Below, piece by piece: positions 40,450-49,304 of a stretch of 64,000 bases of DNA. A program made the position numbers and the translations under genes. The notes beneath the pieces were generated by a model. The model saw only the letters and a program-made list of their open reading frames with translations. It did not search any database and had not been told where the DNA came from. Source of the stretch: Duganella sp. CF402 (GTDB taxonomy: Bacteria > Pseudomonadota > Gammaproteobacteria > Burkholderiales > Burkholderiaceae_D); contig NZ_FOBG01000001.1 of the NCBI RefSeq assembly GCF_900109645.1, positions 1,612,001 to 1,676,000 on the forward strand. The letters run 5' to 3'. Numbering within the stretch: the stretch's first letter is position 1; each line of letters begins with the position of its first letter.

Positions 40450-40862
40450 GTGCCACCTTTGTGGTCTACCCAGCACGAGGCGCTGGTGCCCCAGCCGGTC
40501 GGGCTGGCGGTGGTGGCGTGGCCGCCGCTTTCGTTGATGGTGTACACGAAGCCGGCCATCTTGCCGGTGCCGGTGGCGGTGATGGTGTAGGTCGAGGCGG
40601 TGGCGTTGCTCAGCGAGTAGGTGAAGTAGGTACCCGCCGTTGGGAAGCTGGGCGAGGCGTCAAACTTGTCGTAGCTGCGGGTGTTGGCCCAGAACTGTTC
40701 CGCCGCCGGCTGCGCGCCGCCCAGCGCGGTGAAGGCTTCGCTGAGGCGGCTGCGGGTGACGTAATCGCTGTAGGCCGGCACCGCCACGGCCAGCAAGATG
40801 CCGACGATGGCCACGGTGATCATGACCTCAATCAGGGTAAAACCTTGCTGGATGCGTTTCAT
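40437..40862 (-). CDS. pilE: Type IV pilin-like protein PilE
   Basis: 141 residues. The leader MKRIQQG is cleaved before FTLIEVMITVAIVGILLAVAVPAYSDY, with Glu at +5. The C-terminal domain has a Cys pair near the end (CWVDHKGGTC) that could form the disulfide-bonded loop. I chose the ATG at 40860-40862, preceded by GAGGAG. It is the first gene of the minor-pilin operon; whether it is the major subunit or a minor pilin is open, though position favours the latter. Confidence 0.88.
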   Translation of the reverse strand: MKRIQQGFTLIEVMITVAIVGILLAVAVPAYSDYVTRSRLSEAFTALGGAQPAAEQFWANTRSYDKFDASPSFPTAGTYFTYSLSNATASTYTITATGTGKMAGFVYTINESGGHATTASPTGWGTSASCWVDHKGGTCSN

Positions 40863-40890
40863 GGACTGCTCCTCATAGTTTATGAAAAGC

Positions 40891-40946
40891 AGTGTAACCG
40901 GGCTGGCTGTCATTTCCCTGAGGAAATCCTGACAAAACCCTGACAG
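40891..40946 (-). promoter_or_regulatory. pilE promoter with four response-regulator half-sites
   Basis: Reading the minus strand, 7-bp elements CTGTCAG (40946-40940), TTGTCAG (40935-40929), TCCTCAG (40924-40918) and ATGACAG (40913-40907) follow each other with exact 4-bp gaps, an 11-bp period. A -10-like TACACT lies at 40896-40891, 10 bp after the last element, with no good -35 box. This is the layout of promoters activated by OmpR/PhoB-type regulators. The first two elements also resemble a Pho box. Confidence 0.65.
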
Positions 40947-40956
40947 GTGCACAAAT

Positions 40957-41952
40957 CTAACTAAATTTCACAGTGAACAATGCGCCTTGCCCTGCCGGCG
41001 GGTCGGAAATGGTCAGTTTGGCGCCGTGGACAATCGCGATATCGCGCACGATGGCCAGGCCAAGGCCGCTGCCGTGGGTCTTGTCGTCCAGCCGTACGTA
41101 GCGGCTGAACACCAGCTCGCGCTTGGCAGGCGGGATGCCGGGGCCGTTGTCCTCCACCACCAGCAGGCCGGGCCGCACCGTCACCGTCACTGCGCCGTGT
41201 GGCGGCGTGTAGCGGATGGCATTGTCGATCAGGTTGTCGATCAGGTCGCGCAGCAGGAAGCGGTCGCCGGTGATGGTGGCCGGCTGCAGGTCGAAGCCGA
41301 TGTCGATCGACTTCAGCGCCGCCTGGTCGACGAACGATTGCACCGCCTCGGCCACCAGTGCGTCCAGCGCCAGCGCTTCCAGCCGGGTCTTTTCGAAATG
41401 CTGCGGTTCGGCGCGCGCCAGCGACAGCAGCTGGTTGGTCTGCCGTATCATGCGCTCGGTGGCGGACAGCATCAGCCTCAGCGATTGCGCGGTGTCCGGC
41501 TCGGCGTGGCGGGCGCTCAGCCATTCCAGTTGGGTCCTGAGGCCGGCCAGCGGCGTGCGCAGCTGATGCGCCACGTTGGCAAGAAAGTCTTGCCGCGCCT
41601 GCGCGCCCTCGCCCACCTTGGCCAGCAAGCCGTTGAAGGCCGACACCACCGGCTCCAGTTCGTACGGCACTTCATCGGCAGCGATCGGCGCCAGGTCGTC
41701 GCCGCCGCGCGCGTTGAGATCGGCGCGCAAGCGGTTCAGCGGCTGCAAGCCATTGCTGACCGAGAACCAGACCAGCGCCACGCAAGCGAGCGCAAACACG
41801 ATCTCCACCAGCACCAGCGTGCGCAGCACGGCTTCGCGCAGATGCGCCGGCGCCAGCATGTAGGCCAGCGCGCCGGCGGCCAGGTTCATCAGCAGCACCG
41901 GCGGAATCACCCAGCGCACCAGGCGCAGGCGAATACTATGCGCACTGCTCAT
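40957..41952 (-). CDS. Sensor histidine kinase, QseC/TctE type
   Basis: 331 residues. Two membrane helices (about 13-33 and 45-66) flank a very short periplasmic loop. A HAMP-like region and a HisKA domain with phosphorylated His129 (NVAHQLRTPLAG) follow. The catalytic domain has an N box (NLIDNAIRY), DNGPGI and GSGLGLAIV. I chose the ATG at 41950-41952, overlapping the regulator stop by 4 bp. With so little periplasmic domain it may sense inside the membrane or through partners. Confidence 0.88.
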   Translation of the reverse strand: MSSAHSIRLRLVRWVIPPVLLMNLAAGALAYMLAPAHLREAVLRTLVLVEIVFALACVALVWFSVSNGLQPLNRLRADLNARGGDDLAPIAADEVPYELEPVVSAFNGLLAKVGEGAQARQDFLANVAHQLRTPLAGLRTQLEWLSARHAEPDTAQSLRLMLSATERMIRQTNQLLSLARAEPQHFEKTRLEALALDALVAEAVQSFVDQAALKSIDIGFDLQPATITGDRFLLRDLIDNLIDNAIRYTPPHGAVTVTVRPGLLVVEDNGPGIPPAKRELVFSRYVRLDDKTHGSGLGLAIVRDIAIVHGAKLTISDPPAGQGALFTVKFS

Positions 41953-42623
41953 GCGCCCGGCTCCAGCATGTAGCCAAAGCCGCGTATGGTGCGGATGGCA
42001 ACGCCGCCATCGGCAATCTTGAGCCGCAGGCGCGAGATGTAGACCTCCACCGCGTTGGGCGTGATGTCGTCGCCCCACGGCAGGATGGCGTCGATGATCT
42101 GCTGCTTGGACACCACGCGCGACGCATGTTGCAGCAGGTATTCCAGCACCGCCCATTCGCGCACCGACAGCTCGATCACCTTGTCGCCCACGCGCGCCCG
42201 CTTGGCGGCCAGGTCCAGCGACAACTGTCCCAGCGCCAGTGCGGCCTGCGGCGCAGTGTGGCGCCGCGCCAGCGCCTTCACGCGCGCCACCAGCTCGGCG
42301 GTGGCAAACGGCTTGACCAGGTAATCGTCGGCGCCCTGCTCCAGCCCGCGCACGCGGTCCTCGACCGCATCGCGCGCCGTCAGCAGCAGCACCGGCACCG
42401 CGTTGCCGCGCGCGCGCAGGCGGCGCACCACCTCGAAACCATCCATGCCCGGCAGGCCGATGTCGAGCACCACCACCTCGGCGGCCGTCGCGCCGGCGCG
42501 CTGCAACAGCTGGTCGGCCTGGGCGCCGTTGCCGACCACCTCCACGGCCATGCCGTGGCTGCCCAGCACCCGGCTCAGGCCGTCCGCCAACACCGCATCA
42601 TCTTCCACCACCAGTACGTGCAT
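41949..42623 (-). CDS. OmpR-family response regulator, QseB/TctD type
   Basis: 224 residues: a receiver domain with acidic pair D8/D9, phosphorylation site D54 and the conserved Lys in LVKPF, followed by an OmpR-type winged-helix DNA-binding domain (about 125-220). The ATG at 42621-42623 matches the conserved start MHVLVVEDD. It is translationally coupled to its kinase and lies directly upstream of the minor-pilin operon, whose promoter carries direct repeats of the kind such proteins bind. A regulatory link is inferred. Confidence 0.9.
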   Translation of the reverse strand: MHVLVVEDDAVLADGLSRVLGSHGMAVEVVGNGAQADQLLQRAGATAAEVVVLDIGLPGMDGFEVVRRLRARGNAVPVLLLTARDAVEDRVRGLEQGADDYLVKPFATAELVARVKALARRHTAPQAALALGQLSLDLAAKRARVGDKVIELSVREWAVLEYLLQHASRVVSKQQIIDAILPWGDDITPNAVEVYISRLRLKIADGGVAIRTIRGFGYMLEPGA

Positions 42624-42785
42624 AATCGTGCGCCACATCATCAGGAGTTATGCCATTATGCCGCTGCCTTCCCGATAAAGACAGTGGCCCCGGTGCGTGT
42701 AGGACCAGGACTACAGTCATGCATGGTGCAAGCCTACATTCGTGCGTCCCCTGCTCTTATGTTCGGCAATTAACAATCCTCATAA

Positions 42786-42805
42786 AGTTACGGCAACACG
42801 TAACT
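42786..42805. promoter_or_regulatory. Palindrome upstream of the Crp/Fnr-family gene
   Basis: AGTTACG-N6-CGTAACT, perfect 7-bp arms (42786-42792 and 42799-42805), 16 bp before the ATG. The dyad and spacing suit a Crp/Fnr-type dimer, so it is a candidate autoregulatory site. Confidence 0.5.
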
Positions 42806-42821
42806 AGCTGTGAGGATTACC

Positions 42822-43562
42822 ATGAACAAGCAAATCGCACCCCGTCCCGTCACCCTGAGCGGCGCCCAGCAGAATGAATTGCTGGCCGCCCTGCCCCGCG
42901 AAGCCCTGGAATCCCTGTTTGAGCACCTGGAACTGGTGCAACTGCCATTCGGCAAAGAACTGTTTGAATTCGGCGCTGCGATGGAATATGTGCACTTCCC
43001 GACCTCCGCCATCGTTTCGCTGCTGTATGTAATGGAAGACGGCGCCACCACCGAGATCGCCGTGGTCGGCCATGAAGGCGTGGTCGGCGTCTCGCTGTTC
43101 GAAGGCGAGCGCGCCATGTGCAGCGCCGTGGTGCAGGCAGCCGGCTACGGCTACCGCATGAAAGCCCAGCACCTGCGCGAGGCCTTCGCCAAGGGCGGCG
43201 CCCTGCCGGCCCTGCTGATGCGCTACAACACCGCGCTGTTCGCGCAGATGGCGCAGAACGCCGTCGGCGGCCGCCATAGCTCGATCGAACAAAAGCTGTG
43301 CCGCTGGCTGCTGGACCGCCTGGATCGCTCGCCATCGAACTCGCTCAAAGTAACGCAGGAAATGATTTCCATCATGCTCGGCGTGCGCCGCGAAAGCATC
43401 ACCGCCGCCGCCGGCAAGCTGCAGGACGACGGCCTGATCACCTACCGCCGCGGCAACATCACTGTGCTTGATCGCTCAAGCTTGGAGGCGTATGCGGGTG
43501 AGTGCTATAAGGTGGCGAAGTCGGAGTTTGATCGGCTGCGACTGGATGTAGCGCGCTGCTGA
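42822..43562 (+). CDS. Crp/Fnr-family transcriptional regulator
   Basis: 246 residues: a cNMP-binding-type beta-roll (about 30-140) and a helix-turn-helix of the Crp type in the C-terminal third (VTQEMISIMLGVRRESITAAAGKLQDDGLITYRRG). There are no clustered Cys for an iron-sulfur centre, so it is not a classical Fnr, and the phosphate-binding cassette for cAMP is not conserved by eye. I chose the ATG at 42822 because GAGGA lies 6 bp before it. The last 104 bp overlap the convergent histidine kinase gene. Confidence 0.88.
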   Translation: MNKQIAPRPVTLSGAQQNELLAALPREALESLFEHLELVQLPFGKELFEFGAAMEYVHFPTSAIVSLLYVMEDGATTEIAVVGHEGVVGVSLFEGERAMCSAVVQAAGYGYRMKAQHLREAFAKGGALPALLMRYNTALFAQMAQNAVGGRHSSIEQKLCRWLLDRLDRSPSNSLKVTQEMISIMLGVRRESITAAAGKLQDDGLITYRRGNITVLDRSSLEAYAGECYKVAKSEFDRLRLDVARC

Positions 43563-45012
43563 TCACTTCCGAGATGGCCGGCGGCAGTTCCACCCGGCGC
43601 TCCACCACCGGCTGCACCACGGCCCCCAAGCCGCGCAGCGGGATCGCCACTTCAATGCAGGTGCCGGTATCGTTGCGCCCCCGGCGGATATTCAGCGTCC
43701 CGCCCAGCAGCAAGGCGCGCTCGCGCATGCCCAGCAGGCCGTGCGACATCGGCTTGATGATGGTGTCGGACGCAATGCCGATGCCGTCGTCGATCACGCG
43801 CAGCATCAACCCTTCGCCATTGCGGTCCAAGGTCACGGTCACGCGGCTGGCCTTGGCGTACTTGCGGATATTGGTCAGCGATTCCTGCACGATGCGGAAC
43901 AAGGCGATCGACAGATCGCCCGAGTGACGGGTAGCGCTTTCGATATCGGCCGCCACATTGCAATCGCAGCGCACCTGCGACAGGCGGCTGAATTCCTCGC
44001 AATAACTTTCGATGGCGGCGCACAGGCCGAGATTGTCCAGCAAGCTCGGGCGCAGATTCTCGACAATGCGGCGCTTCATCTCCACCGTTTCGACCAGCGT
44101 GCCGCGCGCGCGCCTGAGCTGCTCGGCCAGTTCCGGATGGGTATGGCGCAGTTGCTGGGTGACGGCGGCGATATCCATGCTGATCGAGGTCAGGTTGGCG
44201 CCCAGCTCGTCGTGCAGCTCGCGCGACAGCCGCACCTTTTCCTCCTCGCTGATGCTGATCAGGTGGCGCGACAGCACCGATAGCTGCTCGGTACGCTGCT
44301 GCACGGTCGATTCCAGATTCTCGTTGGCCGATTGCAGCGCATGCTCGACCGCCGCGCGGTGCGCAAAGCTGCGCCGCACCAGCTGGTAGAACATGATCAG
44401 CACGATGATGGCCAGCACATTGATGCCGACGCCGAGCAGCACCGCCTTCTGGTACTCCTGGTAGAAGGCCGCACTGCGCGCGTTCAGCGTTTCATTCTGC
44501 TCCTGCTCCATGATCACCACCAGCAGGCGGATCTCGTCCATGCTGGCGCGATCATCGCTGAGCTTGGCGATCTTGACGATTTCCTGCAGGCCGCCGTCGC
44601 GATAAACGTCAATCGCCTGGCTCATGATGGTCAGGCGGCGGCGCACCAGCGTGTGCAGCTGGGCCAGGTTCTTCAACTGCGACGGATTATCGGCCAGCAG
44701 TTTTTCCAATTCCTTGAATTCGTTCTCGCTGTCGGCCAGCGCGGTGCGGGTGGGACCGAGATAGGCGTCGCGGTCGGACAGGAAATAGCTGCGCATGCTG
44801 CTCTCGGCATCGAGCACCAGCACATTCAGGTATTGCAGGCGATCGGCCACGCGCGCAGTCTGGCTCAGCAGGACTTGGGCGCCGCGCAGTGCTTGCAAAT
44901 TCTGAAACAGGCTGAAGCCGTTGACGATCAGCAGCAACGCGCATGTCACGCACAAGACGGTCTTGTACAGCGGCAGGCGGTGGTGTGGCGCTGTTTCGAC
45001 GGTGAAATACAT
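43459..45012 (-). CDS. NarX-type sensor histidine kinase with CHASE3-like domain
   Basis: 517 residues. A membrane helix (about 16-36), an extracytoplasmic CHASE3-like helical domain (about 45-185), a second membrane helix (about 190-212), a coiled-coil, then HisKA_3 with His267 (SRELHDELGANL) and a HATPase domain with VIDDGIGI. About 45 residues follow the ATPase domain, Pro/Ser-rich and encoded opposite the end of the Crp-family gene. I chose the ATG at 45012, preceded by GGAAGG. It pairs with the LuxR-type regulator gene immediately upstream. Confidence 0.88.
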   Translation of the reverse strand: MYFTVETAPHHRLPLYKTVLCVTCALLLIVNGFSLFQNLQALRGAQVLLSQTARVADRLQYLNVLVLDAESSMRSYFLSDRDAYLGPTRTALADSENEFKELEKLLADNPSQLKNLAQLHTLVRRRLTIMSQAIDVYRDGGLQEIVKIAKLSDDRASMDEIRLLVVIMEQEQNETLNARSAAFYQEYQKAVLLGVGINVLAIIVLIMFYQLVRRSFAHRAAVEHALQSANENLESTVQQRTEQLSVLSRHLISISEEEKVRLSRELHDELGANLTSISMDIAAVTQQLRHTHPELAEQLRRARGTLVETVEMKRRIVENLRPSLLDNLGLCAAIESYCEEFSRLSQVRCDCNVAADIESATRHSGDLSIALFRIVQESLTNIRKYAKASRVTVTLDRNGEGLMLRVIDDGIGIASDTIIKPMSHGLLGMRERALLLGGTLNIRRGRNDTGTCIEVAIPLRGLGAVVQPVVERRVELPPAISEVISSALHPVAADQTPTSPPYSTHPHTPPSLSDQAQ

Positions 45013-45092
45013 CCATTTCCTTCCCAGTGTGAACACCAAATTATAGACTGGAAGAAAATTCAGTGCGTCTGTGCGCCCCCCAACAGTGTGGG

Positions 45093-45725
45093 CTAATCCA
45101 AAAGATTGTTTTTCATGGCGTAATAGGTCAGGTCGGAATTCGACTGCATGCCCATCTTTTCCATGATGCGGGTGCGGTAGGTGCTGACGGTTTTGATGCT
45201 GAGCGACAGCGCCACGCCGATGTCCGACACGGTGGCGCCGCGCGCCAGGCGCAGGAATACCTGGAACTCGCGGTCCGACAGCTCGGTGTGCAGCGCGGTG
45301 TTCGGGTCGCGGTCGAAGCTTTGCGCCAGCAGTTCGCCCACGGTGGAGCTGACGTAGCGGCGGCCCTGGTACACGGTGCGCACGGCCGTGATCAATTCAT
45401 CGGCCTCGCATTCCTTGTTGAGGTAGCCGTTGGCGCCCATCTTGAACAGGTTGAGCGCGTACTGCTGCGCCGGATAGCCGGACAGGATCAGCACCGGCAG
45501 GTCCGGCTGCCCCTGGCGGATGGTGCGCAAGGTATCGATCCCGCTCTGGTCGGGCATGGCGATGTCGAGCAGCAGCACATCGCAAATTTCGCGGCGGGCG
45601 ATATCCAGCGCTTCGCGCCCGGTACCGGCTTCCGCCACCACGTCAAAGTCGTCCGAAGACGAAAAAATCTGTTTAAAGCCTGCTCTTACAATTTGGTGAT
45701 CGTCACAAATGGCAACGCGTATCAT
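45093..45725 (-). CDS. NarL/LuxR-type response regulator
   Basis: 210 residues: a receiver domain (D8/D9 region, phosphorylated D54 in LLLDIAMP) and a LuxR helix-turn-helix (LSDREFQVFLRLARGATVSDIGVALSLSIKTVSTYRTRIMEKMG). The ATG at 45723-45725 is preceded by GAGAGGAA and starts at the conserved MIRVAICDDH. It precedes the CHASE3 kinase gene with 80 bp between them. Target genes are unknown. Confidence 0.92.
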   Translation of the reverse strand: MIRVAICDDHQIVRAGFKQIFSSSDDFDVVAEAGTGREALDIARREICDVLLLDIAMPDQSGIDTLRTIRQGQPDLPVLILSGYPAQQYALNLFKMGANGYLNKECEADELITAVRTVYQGRRYVSSTVGELLAQSFDRDPNTALHTELSDREFQVFLRLARGATVSDIGVALSLSIKTVSTYRTRIMEKMGMQSNSDLTYYAMKNNLLD

Positions 45726-45835
45726 TGTTTCCTCTCGTCGTGCCCAGGCCCCGCCGCTGATAATCGAATAATATTGAAAGTATAGCAGCAATCAAACCGC
45801 CAGCCACGCCTTGCGTCAGCAGTGCGCGCGGTGTT

Positions 45836-46240
45836 TCAGTCTTGCTTGAGCAATGCCAGGATGGACAGCAGTTCAGCGCGGATATACTCGCGGTCCAACG
45901 GCGGCGGCAGGTCCGGCGGCGCGCCATTGAGGGCGCTTTCGGGCTCGGCGCTGCTGTCATAGCCCCGGTTATCGAGCTTGTTGCGGGCGCCGCTGATGGT
46001 GAAGCCCTGCTCGTACAGCAGTTCGCGGATGCGGCGGATCAGCAGCACTTCATGGTGCTGATAATAGCGGCGGTTGCCGCGGCGCTTGACCGGCTTGAGC
46101 TGGGTGAATTCCTGCTCCCAGTAGCGCAGCACGTGCGGCTTCACGCCGCACAGCTCGCTCACTTCGCCGATGGTGAAGTAGCGCTTGGCCGGAATCGGCG
46201 GCAGGACGACCAGTTCGGACTTGGCGAGACGATCGTTCAT
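45836..46240 (-). CDS. MerR-family transcriptional regulator
   Basis: 134 residues. An N-terminal MerR winged helix (YFTIGEVSELCGVKPHVLRYWEQEFTQLKPVKRRGNRRYYQ) is followed by a short dimerisation helix and a Pro-rich linker. There are no metal-binding Cys. In many beta- and gammaproteobacteria a MerR gene of this type follows ihfA at the end of the thrS-pheT cluster, as here with a 17-bp gap. Its target is unknown. Confidence 0.9.
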   Translation of the reverse strand: MNDRLAKSELVVLPPIPAKRYFTIGEVSELCGVKPHVLRYWEQEFTQLKPVKRRGNRRYYQHHEVLLIRRIRELLYEQGFTISGARNKLDNRGYDSSAEPESALNGAPPDLPPPLDREYIRAELLSILALLKQD

Positions 46241-46257
46241 TGCAGCTTAGCTCCCGT

Positions 46258-46608
46258 TCAGGCGGCGCGCGCCATCGATGGATTGCTCTCTTCCACCATG
46301 CCCTTGAGTTTCTGGCTGGCGTGGAAGGTCACGACGCGGCGCGCCGTGATCGGGATTTCCTCGCCAGTCTTCGGGTTGCGGCCCGGGCGCTGCGGCTTGT
46401 CGCGCAGCTGGAAGTTGCCGAAGCCGGACAGCTTGACCGCCTCGCCGCGCTCGAGCGCATTGCGGATCTCGTCAAAGAAGGTCTCGACCATGTCCTTGGC
46501 CTCGCGCTTGTTCAGGCCGACTTGCTCGAACAACAGTTCGGCCAGCTCAGCCTTGGTCAGCGTGGGCAAGTCTTTTTCCGCATCCTGGCGCACTTTGGCA
46601 ACCTGCAT
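46258..46608 (-). CDS. ihfA: Integration host factor alpha subunit
   Basis: 116 residues from the ATG at 46608. The core is typical IHF-alpha: [32 protein letters not shown], then the DNA-binding arm with [14 protein letters not shown] containing the intercalating Pro. IHF bends DNA and works as a heterodimer with IhfB. The frame stays open further upstream and that stretch looks protein-like, so a longer N-terminus is possible. It follows pheT after 142 bp. Confidence 0.93.
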   Translation of the reverse strand: MQVAKVRQDAEKDLPTLTKAELAELLFEQVGLNKREAKDMVETFFDEIRNALERGEAVKLSGFGNFQLRDKPQRPGRNPKTGEEIPITARRVVTFHASQKLKGMVEESNPSMARAA

Positions 46609-46706
46609 GGCCCGGTGCAAGTCGGCAGCCAATGCGGATTGGAGTACGGCGGAATCAACGTCGTTATTATTAATTTTCCAGCCCTGCCTTATAGTAAAAA
46701 TGAACA

Positions 46707-46726
46707 AGTCCGGCACAGGCCGGACT
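46707..46726 (-). terminator. Stem-loop between pheT and ihfA
   Basis: agtccggc (46707-46714) and gccggact (46719-46726) form a perfect 8-bp stem with a 4-nt loop. On the minus strand the following T's are interrupted (tgttcattttta), so it is a weak terminator or a processing site rather than a strong stop. Confidence 0.45.
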
Positions 46727-46750
46727 CCCGATGAATCAACAATATGCGTT

Positions 46751-49177
46751 TCAGGTACGCAGGCGCGCGCCGTGCTGGGCTTTGGCAGCGTCGCCGGCGG
46801 CAGCCATCACGGCTTCCACCACATCGTCTTGCAGCGTGTTTTGAGTATCTTGCAAGCTAAAGCGGAAAGCAAGCGATTTTTCGTCTGCCTCCAACCCTTT
46901 TCCACGATATTCATCAAACAAAACAATGGCTTGCACAATCTTGCCCTGTGGGATTGCTTGCACAGCAGCATTAAATGCATCCAGCAGATCCTGCGCCGGC
47001 ACGCCCTGCTTGACCACCACAGCCAGGTCGCGGGTGGCGCCCGGGAACTTGGAAATCTCGTCATATTTTGGCACAGGTCGTTGCTGCAAGGCAATCGCCT
47101 CGACTTCAAACACCACCGGGGCGTTAGGCAGCTCGTATTTCTGCAGCCAGCGCGGGTGCAGCTCGCCGATGAAGCCGATGACTTTACCGTCGAGCAACAC
47201 GTGGGCCGAGCGGCCTGGGTGCAGCGCCGGGTGTTCCGCTTTCACGAAACGCAGCTGCAGCGGCGCGAACAGGTGCTCCAGGTCGGCCTTGACGTCGAAG
47301 AAGTCGACCGCACGGTTATCCAGGCCCCACTGCTCGTCCGCCGCGCCGCCGTAGGCGATGCCGGCCACGCGCTTCGGCTGGTGATAGCCGGCCACGGTCA
47401 GCGGGCCGTCGGCCACGCTGTCGTCGCGCTGATAGATGGCGCCGATTTCAAACGCGCGCACGCGGCTGACCTTGCGGTTCAGGTTGTAGCGCACATTGGC
47501 CACCAGGCTGCCGACCAGGGTCGAACGCATCACGCTCAGCTGGCTGGCGATCGGGTTTTGCAACTTGATCGGGTTGGCGTTGCCGCCGAAGTCCTGCTCC
47601 CATGCGGCTTCCACGAAGCTCATGTTGACCACTTCCTGGTAGCCGAGGTCGGCCAGCTGGTGGCGCACCGCGAACAGCGAGCGGGTGTTTTCCGGCGCGA
47701 TGATCATGGTGTTGGCAGCCACCGGCGCCACGGTCGGGATGTTCTCGAAGCCGTAGACACGGGCCACTTCTTCGATCAGGTCTTCTTCGATTTCAATGTC
47801 GAAGCGGTACGATGGCGCGGTTACGCTGAACACGCCATCCGCCAACGAGAACGGCAGCGCCAGGCGGGTGAAGATGTCGGCGATGACTTTATCGTCCAGC
47901 GCCACGCCGATCACTTTCTGCGCGCGCGCGGTGCGCATCTTGACCGGCTCGCGCTTCGGCACGTTGACGATCTGGTCGTCCACCGGGCCCACTTGCGTGG
48001 TCGGGGTGCCGCAGATTTCGATCAGCAGCGCGGTGATGCGCTCGATGTGCTCGACGGTGGTGGCGTAGTCCACGCCACGCTCGAAGCGGTGCGCCGCGTC
48101 GGTCGAGAAGTTGTACTTGCGGGCGCGGCCCTGAATCGCGTTCGGCCACCAGAATGCAGCTTCCAGGTAGATCGATTCGGTGTCCAGCGACACGGCGGTG
48201 GCGTCGCCCCCCATGATGCCGGCCAGCGATTCGATTTCCTTCTCGTCGGCGATCACGCCAACCCACTCATCGATCTCGATGGTGTTACCGTTCAGCAGCT
48301 TGAGCGATTCGCCCTTGCGGCCCCAGCGCACGTCGAGGCCGCCGTGGATCTTGGCCAGGTCGAATACGTGGGTCGGACGGCCCAGTTCCAGCATCACATA
48401 GTTGGAGATGTCCACCAGCGCCGACACCGAGCGCTGGCCGCTGCGCTCGAGGCGCTGCTTCATCCAGTCCGGCGTCGCGGCTTTGGCGTTCAGGTTGCGG
48501 ATCACGCGGCCCGAGAAGCGGCCACACAGGTCCGGCGCCGAGATTTTCACCGGCAGTTTTTCCGCGCTGTTGACGGCCACCGGACGGAAAGTCGGCGCTT
48601 GCAGCGTCACGCCGGTCAGGGCCGACACTTCACGCGCCACGCCCAGCACCGACAGGCAGTCCGCCTTGTTCGGGGTCAGCTTGATGGTGAACTTGAGGTC
48701 GTTGAGCGCGTAGTAGTCGCGGAAGTTCTGGCCGACCGGCGCGTCGTCCGGCAGTTCCAGCAGGCCGCTGCCCTCTTCCGACAATTTCAGTTCCTTGGCC
48801 GAGCACAGCATGCCTTGCGACTCGACGCCGCGCAACTGGCCCACCTTGATTTCAAACGGCTTGCCATCGGCGCCCGGCGGCAGCACGGCGCCCGCCATTG
48901 CGCAGACGACTTTCAGGCCCGGGCGCACGTTTGGCGCGCCGCAGACGATGTTGAGCAAGGTGCCGGTGCCCACGTCCACCTGGCAGACGTTGAGGCGGTC
49001 GGCGTTCGGGTGCTTGGCCATTTCGCGCACGTGGCCCACGACCACGTTGGAGAACGGCGGCGCGACAGGTTCCACTTCTTCCACTTCCAGGCCGGACATC
49101 GTCAACAGATGGGCCAGTTCGTCCGAAGTCATCTTCGGATCGACCATAGTACGGAGCCAGTTTTCGGAGAATTGCAT
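46751..49177 (-). CDS. pheT: Phenylalanyl-tRNA synthetase beta subunit
   Basis: 808 residues, full length. It works as an alpha2-beta2 enzyme with PheS. Domains in order: a tRNA-binding EMAP-like domain (about 40-150), the B3/B4 editing domain, B5, a catalytic-like core and the C-terminal anticodon-binding FDX-ACB domain (about 710-805). I chose the ATG at 49177, giving the conserved [12 protein letters not shown] start; the longer frame upstream runs into the REP repeat. It is co-directional with pheS, with a REP pair in the 127-bp gap. Confidence 0.97.
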   Translation of the reverse strand: MQFSENWLRTMVDPKMTSDELAHLLTMSGLEVEEVEPVAPPFSNVVVGHVREMAKHPNADRLNVCQVDVGTGTLLNIVCGAPNVRPGLKVVCAMAGAVLPPGADGKPFEIKVGQLRGVESQGMLCSAKELKLSEEGSGLLELPDDAPVGQNFRDYYALNDLKFTIKLTPNKADCLSVLGVAREVSALTGVTLQAPTFRPVAVNSAEKLPVKISAPDLCGRFSGRVIRNLNAKAATPDWMKQRLERSGQRSVSALVDISNYVMLELGRPTHVFDLAKIHGGLDVRWGRKGESLKLLNGNTIEIDEWVGVIADEKEIESLAGIMGGDATAVSLDTESIYLEAAFWWPNAIQGRARKYNFSTDAAHRFERGVDYATTVEHIERITALLIEICGTPTTQVGPVDDQIVNVPKREPVKMRTARAQKVIGVALDDKVIADIFTRLALPFSLADGVFSVTAPSYRFDIEIEEDLIEEVARVYGFENIPTVAPVAANTMIIAPENTRSLFAVRHQLADLGYQEVVNMSFVEAAWEQDFGGNANPIKLQNPIASQLSVMRSTLVGSLVANVRYNLNRKVSRVRAFEIGAIYQRDDSVADGPLTVAGYHQPKRVAGIAYGGAADEQWGLDNRAVDFFDVKADLEHLFAPLQLRFVKAEHPALHPGRSAHVLLDGKVIGFIGELHPRWLQKYELPNAPVVFEVEAIALQQRPVPKYDEISKFPGATRDLAVVVKQGVPAQDLLDAFNAAVQAIPQGKIVQAIVLFDEYRGKGLEADEKSLAFRFSLQDTQNTLQDDVVEAVMAAAGDAAKAQHGARLRT

Positions 49178-49205
49178 AATCAAACCTTTAGTTATCTTTA
49201 GCTCC

Positions 49206-49287
49206 GTCATCCCGGCGCAGGCCGGGATCCATAACCCATTCGCAGTACAGCAAACGCAGCATGGATTCCGGCCTTCGCCGGAATGAC
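49206..49287. repeat. REP-like inverted hairpin pair between pheS and pheT
   Basis: Left arm 49206-49232 (core cccggcgcaggccggg) and right arm 49261-49287 (core ttccggccttcgccggaa) are inverted copies, matching at about 24 of 27 positions. They have the same sequence family and the same paired layout as 17700-17771. Confidence 0.85.
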
Positions 49288-49304
49288 GGGTTTGGGCCGT
49301 CGTA

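Noticed and set aside
45842..49201. 1119-codon open frame on the plus strand
   Set aside because: It runs opposite merR, ihfA and pheT, all of which are certain genes.
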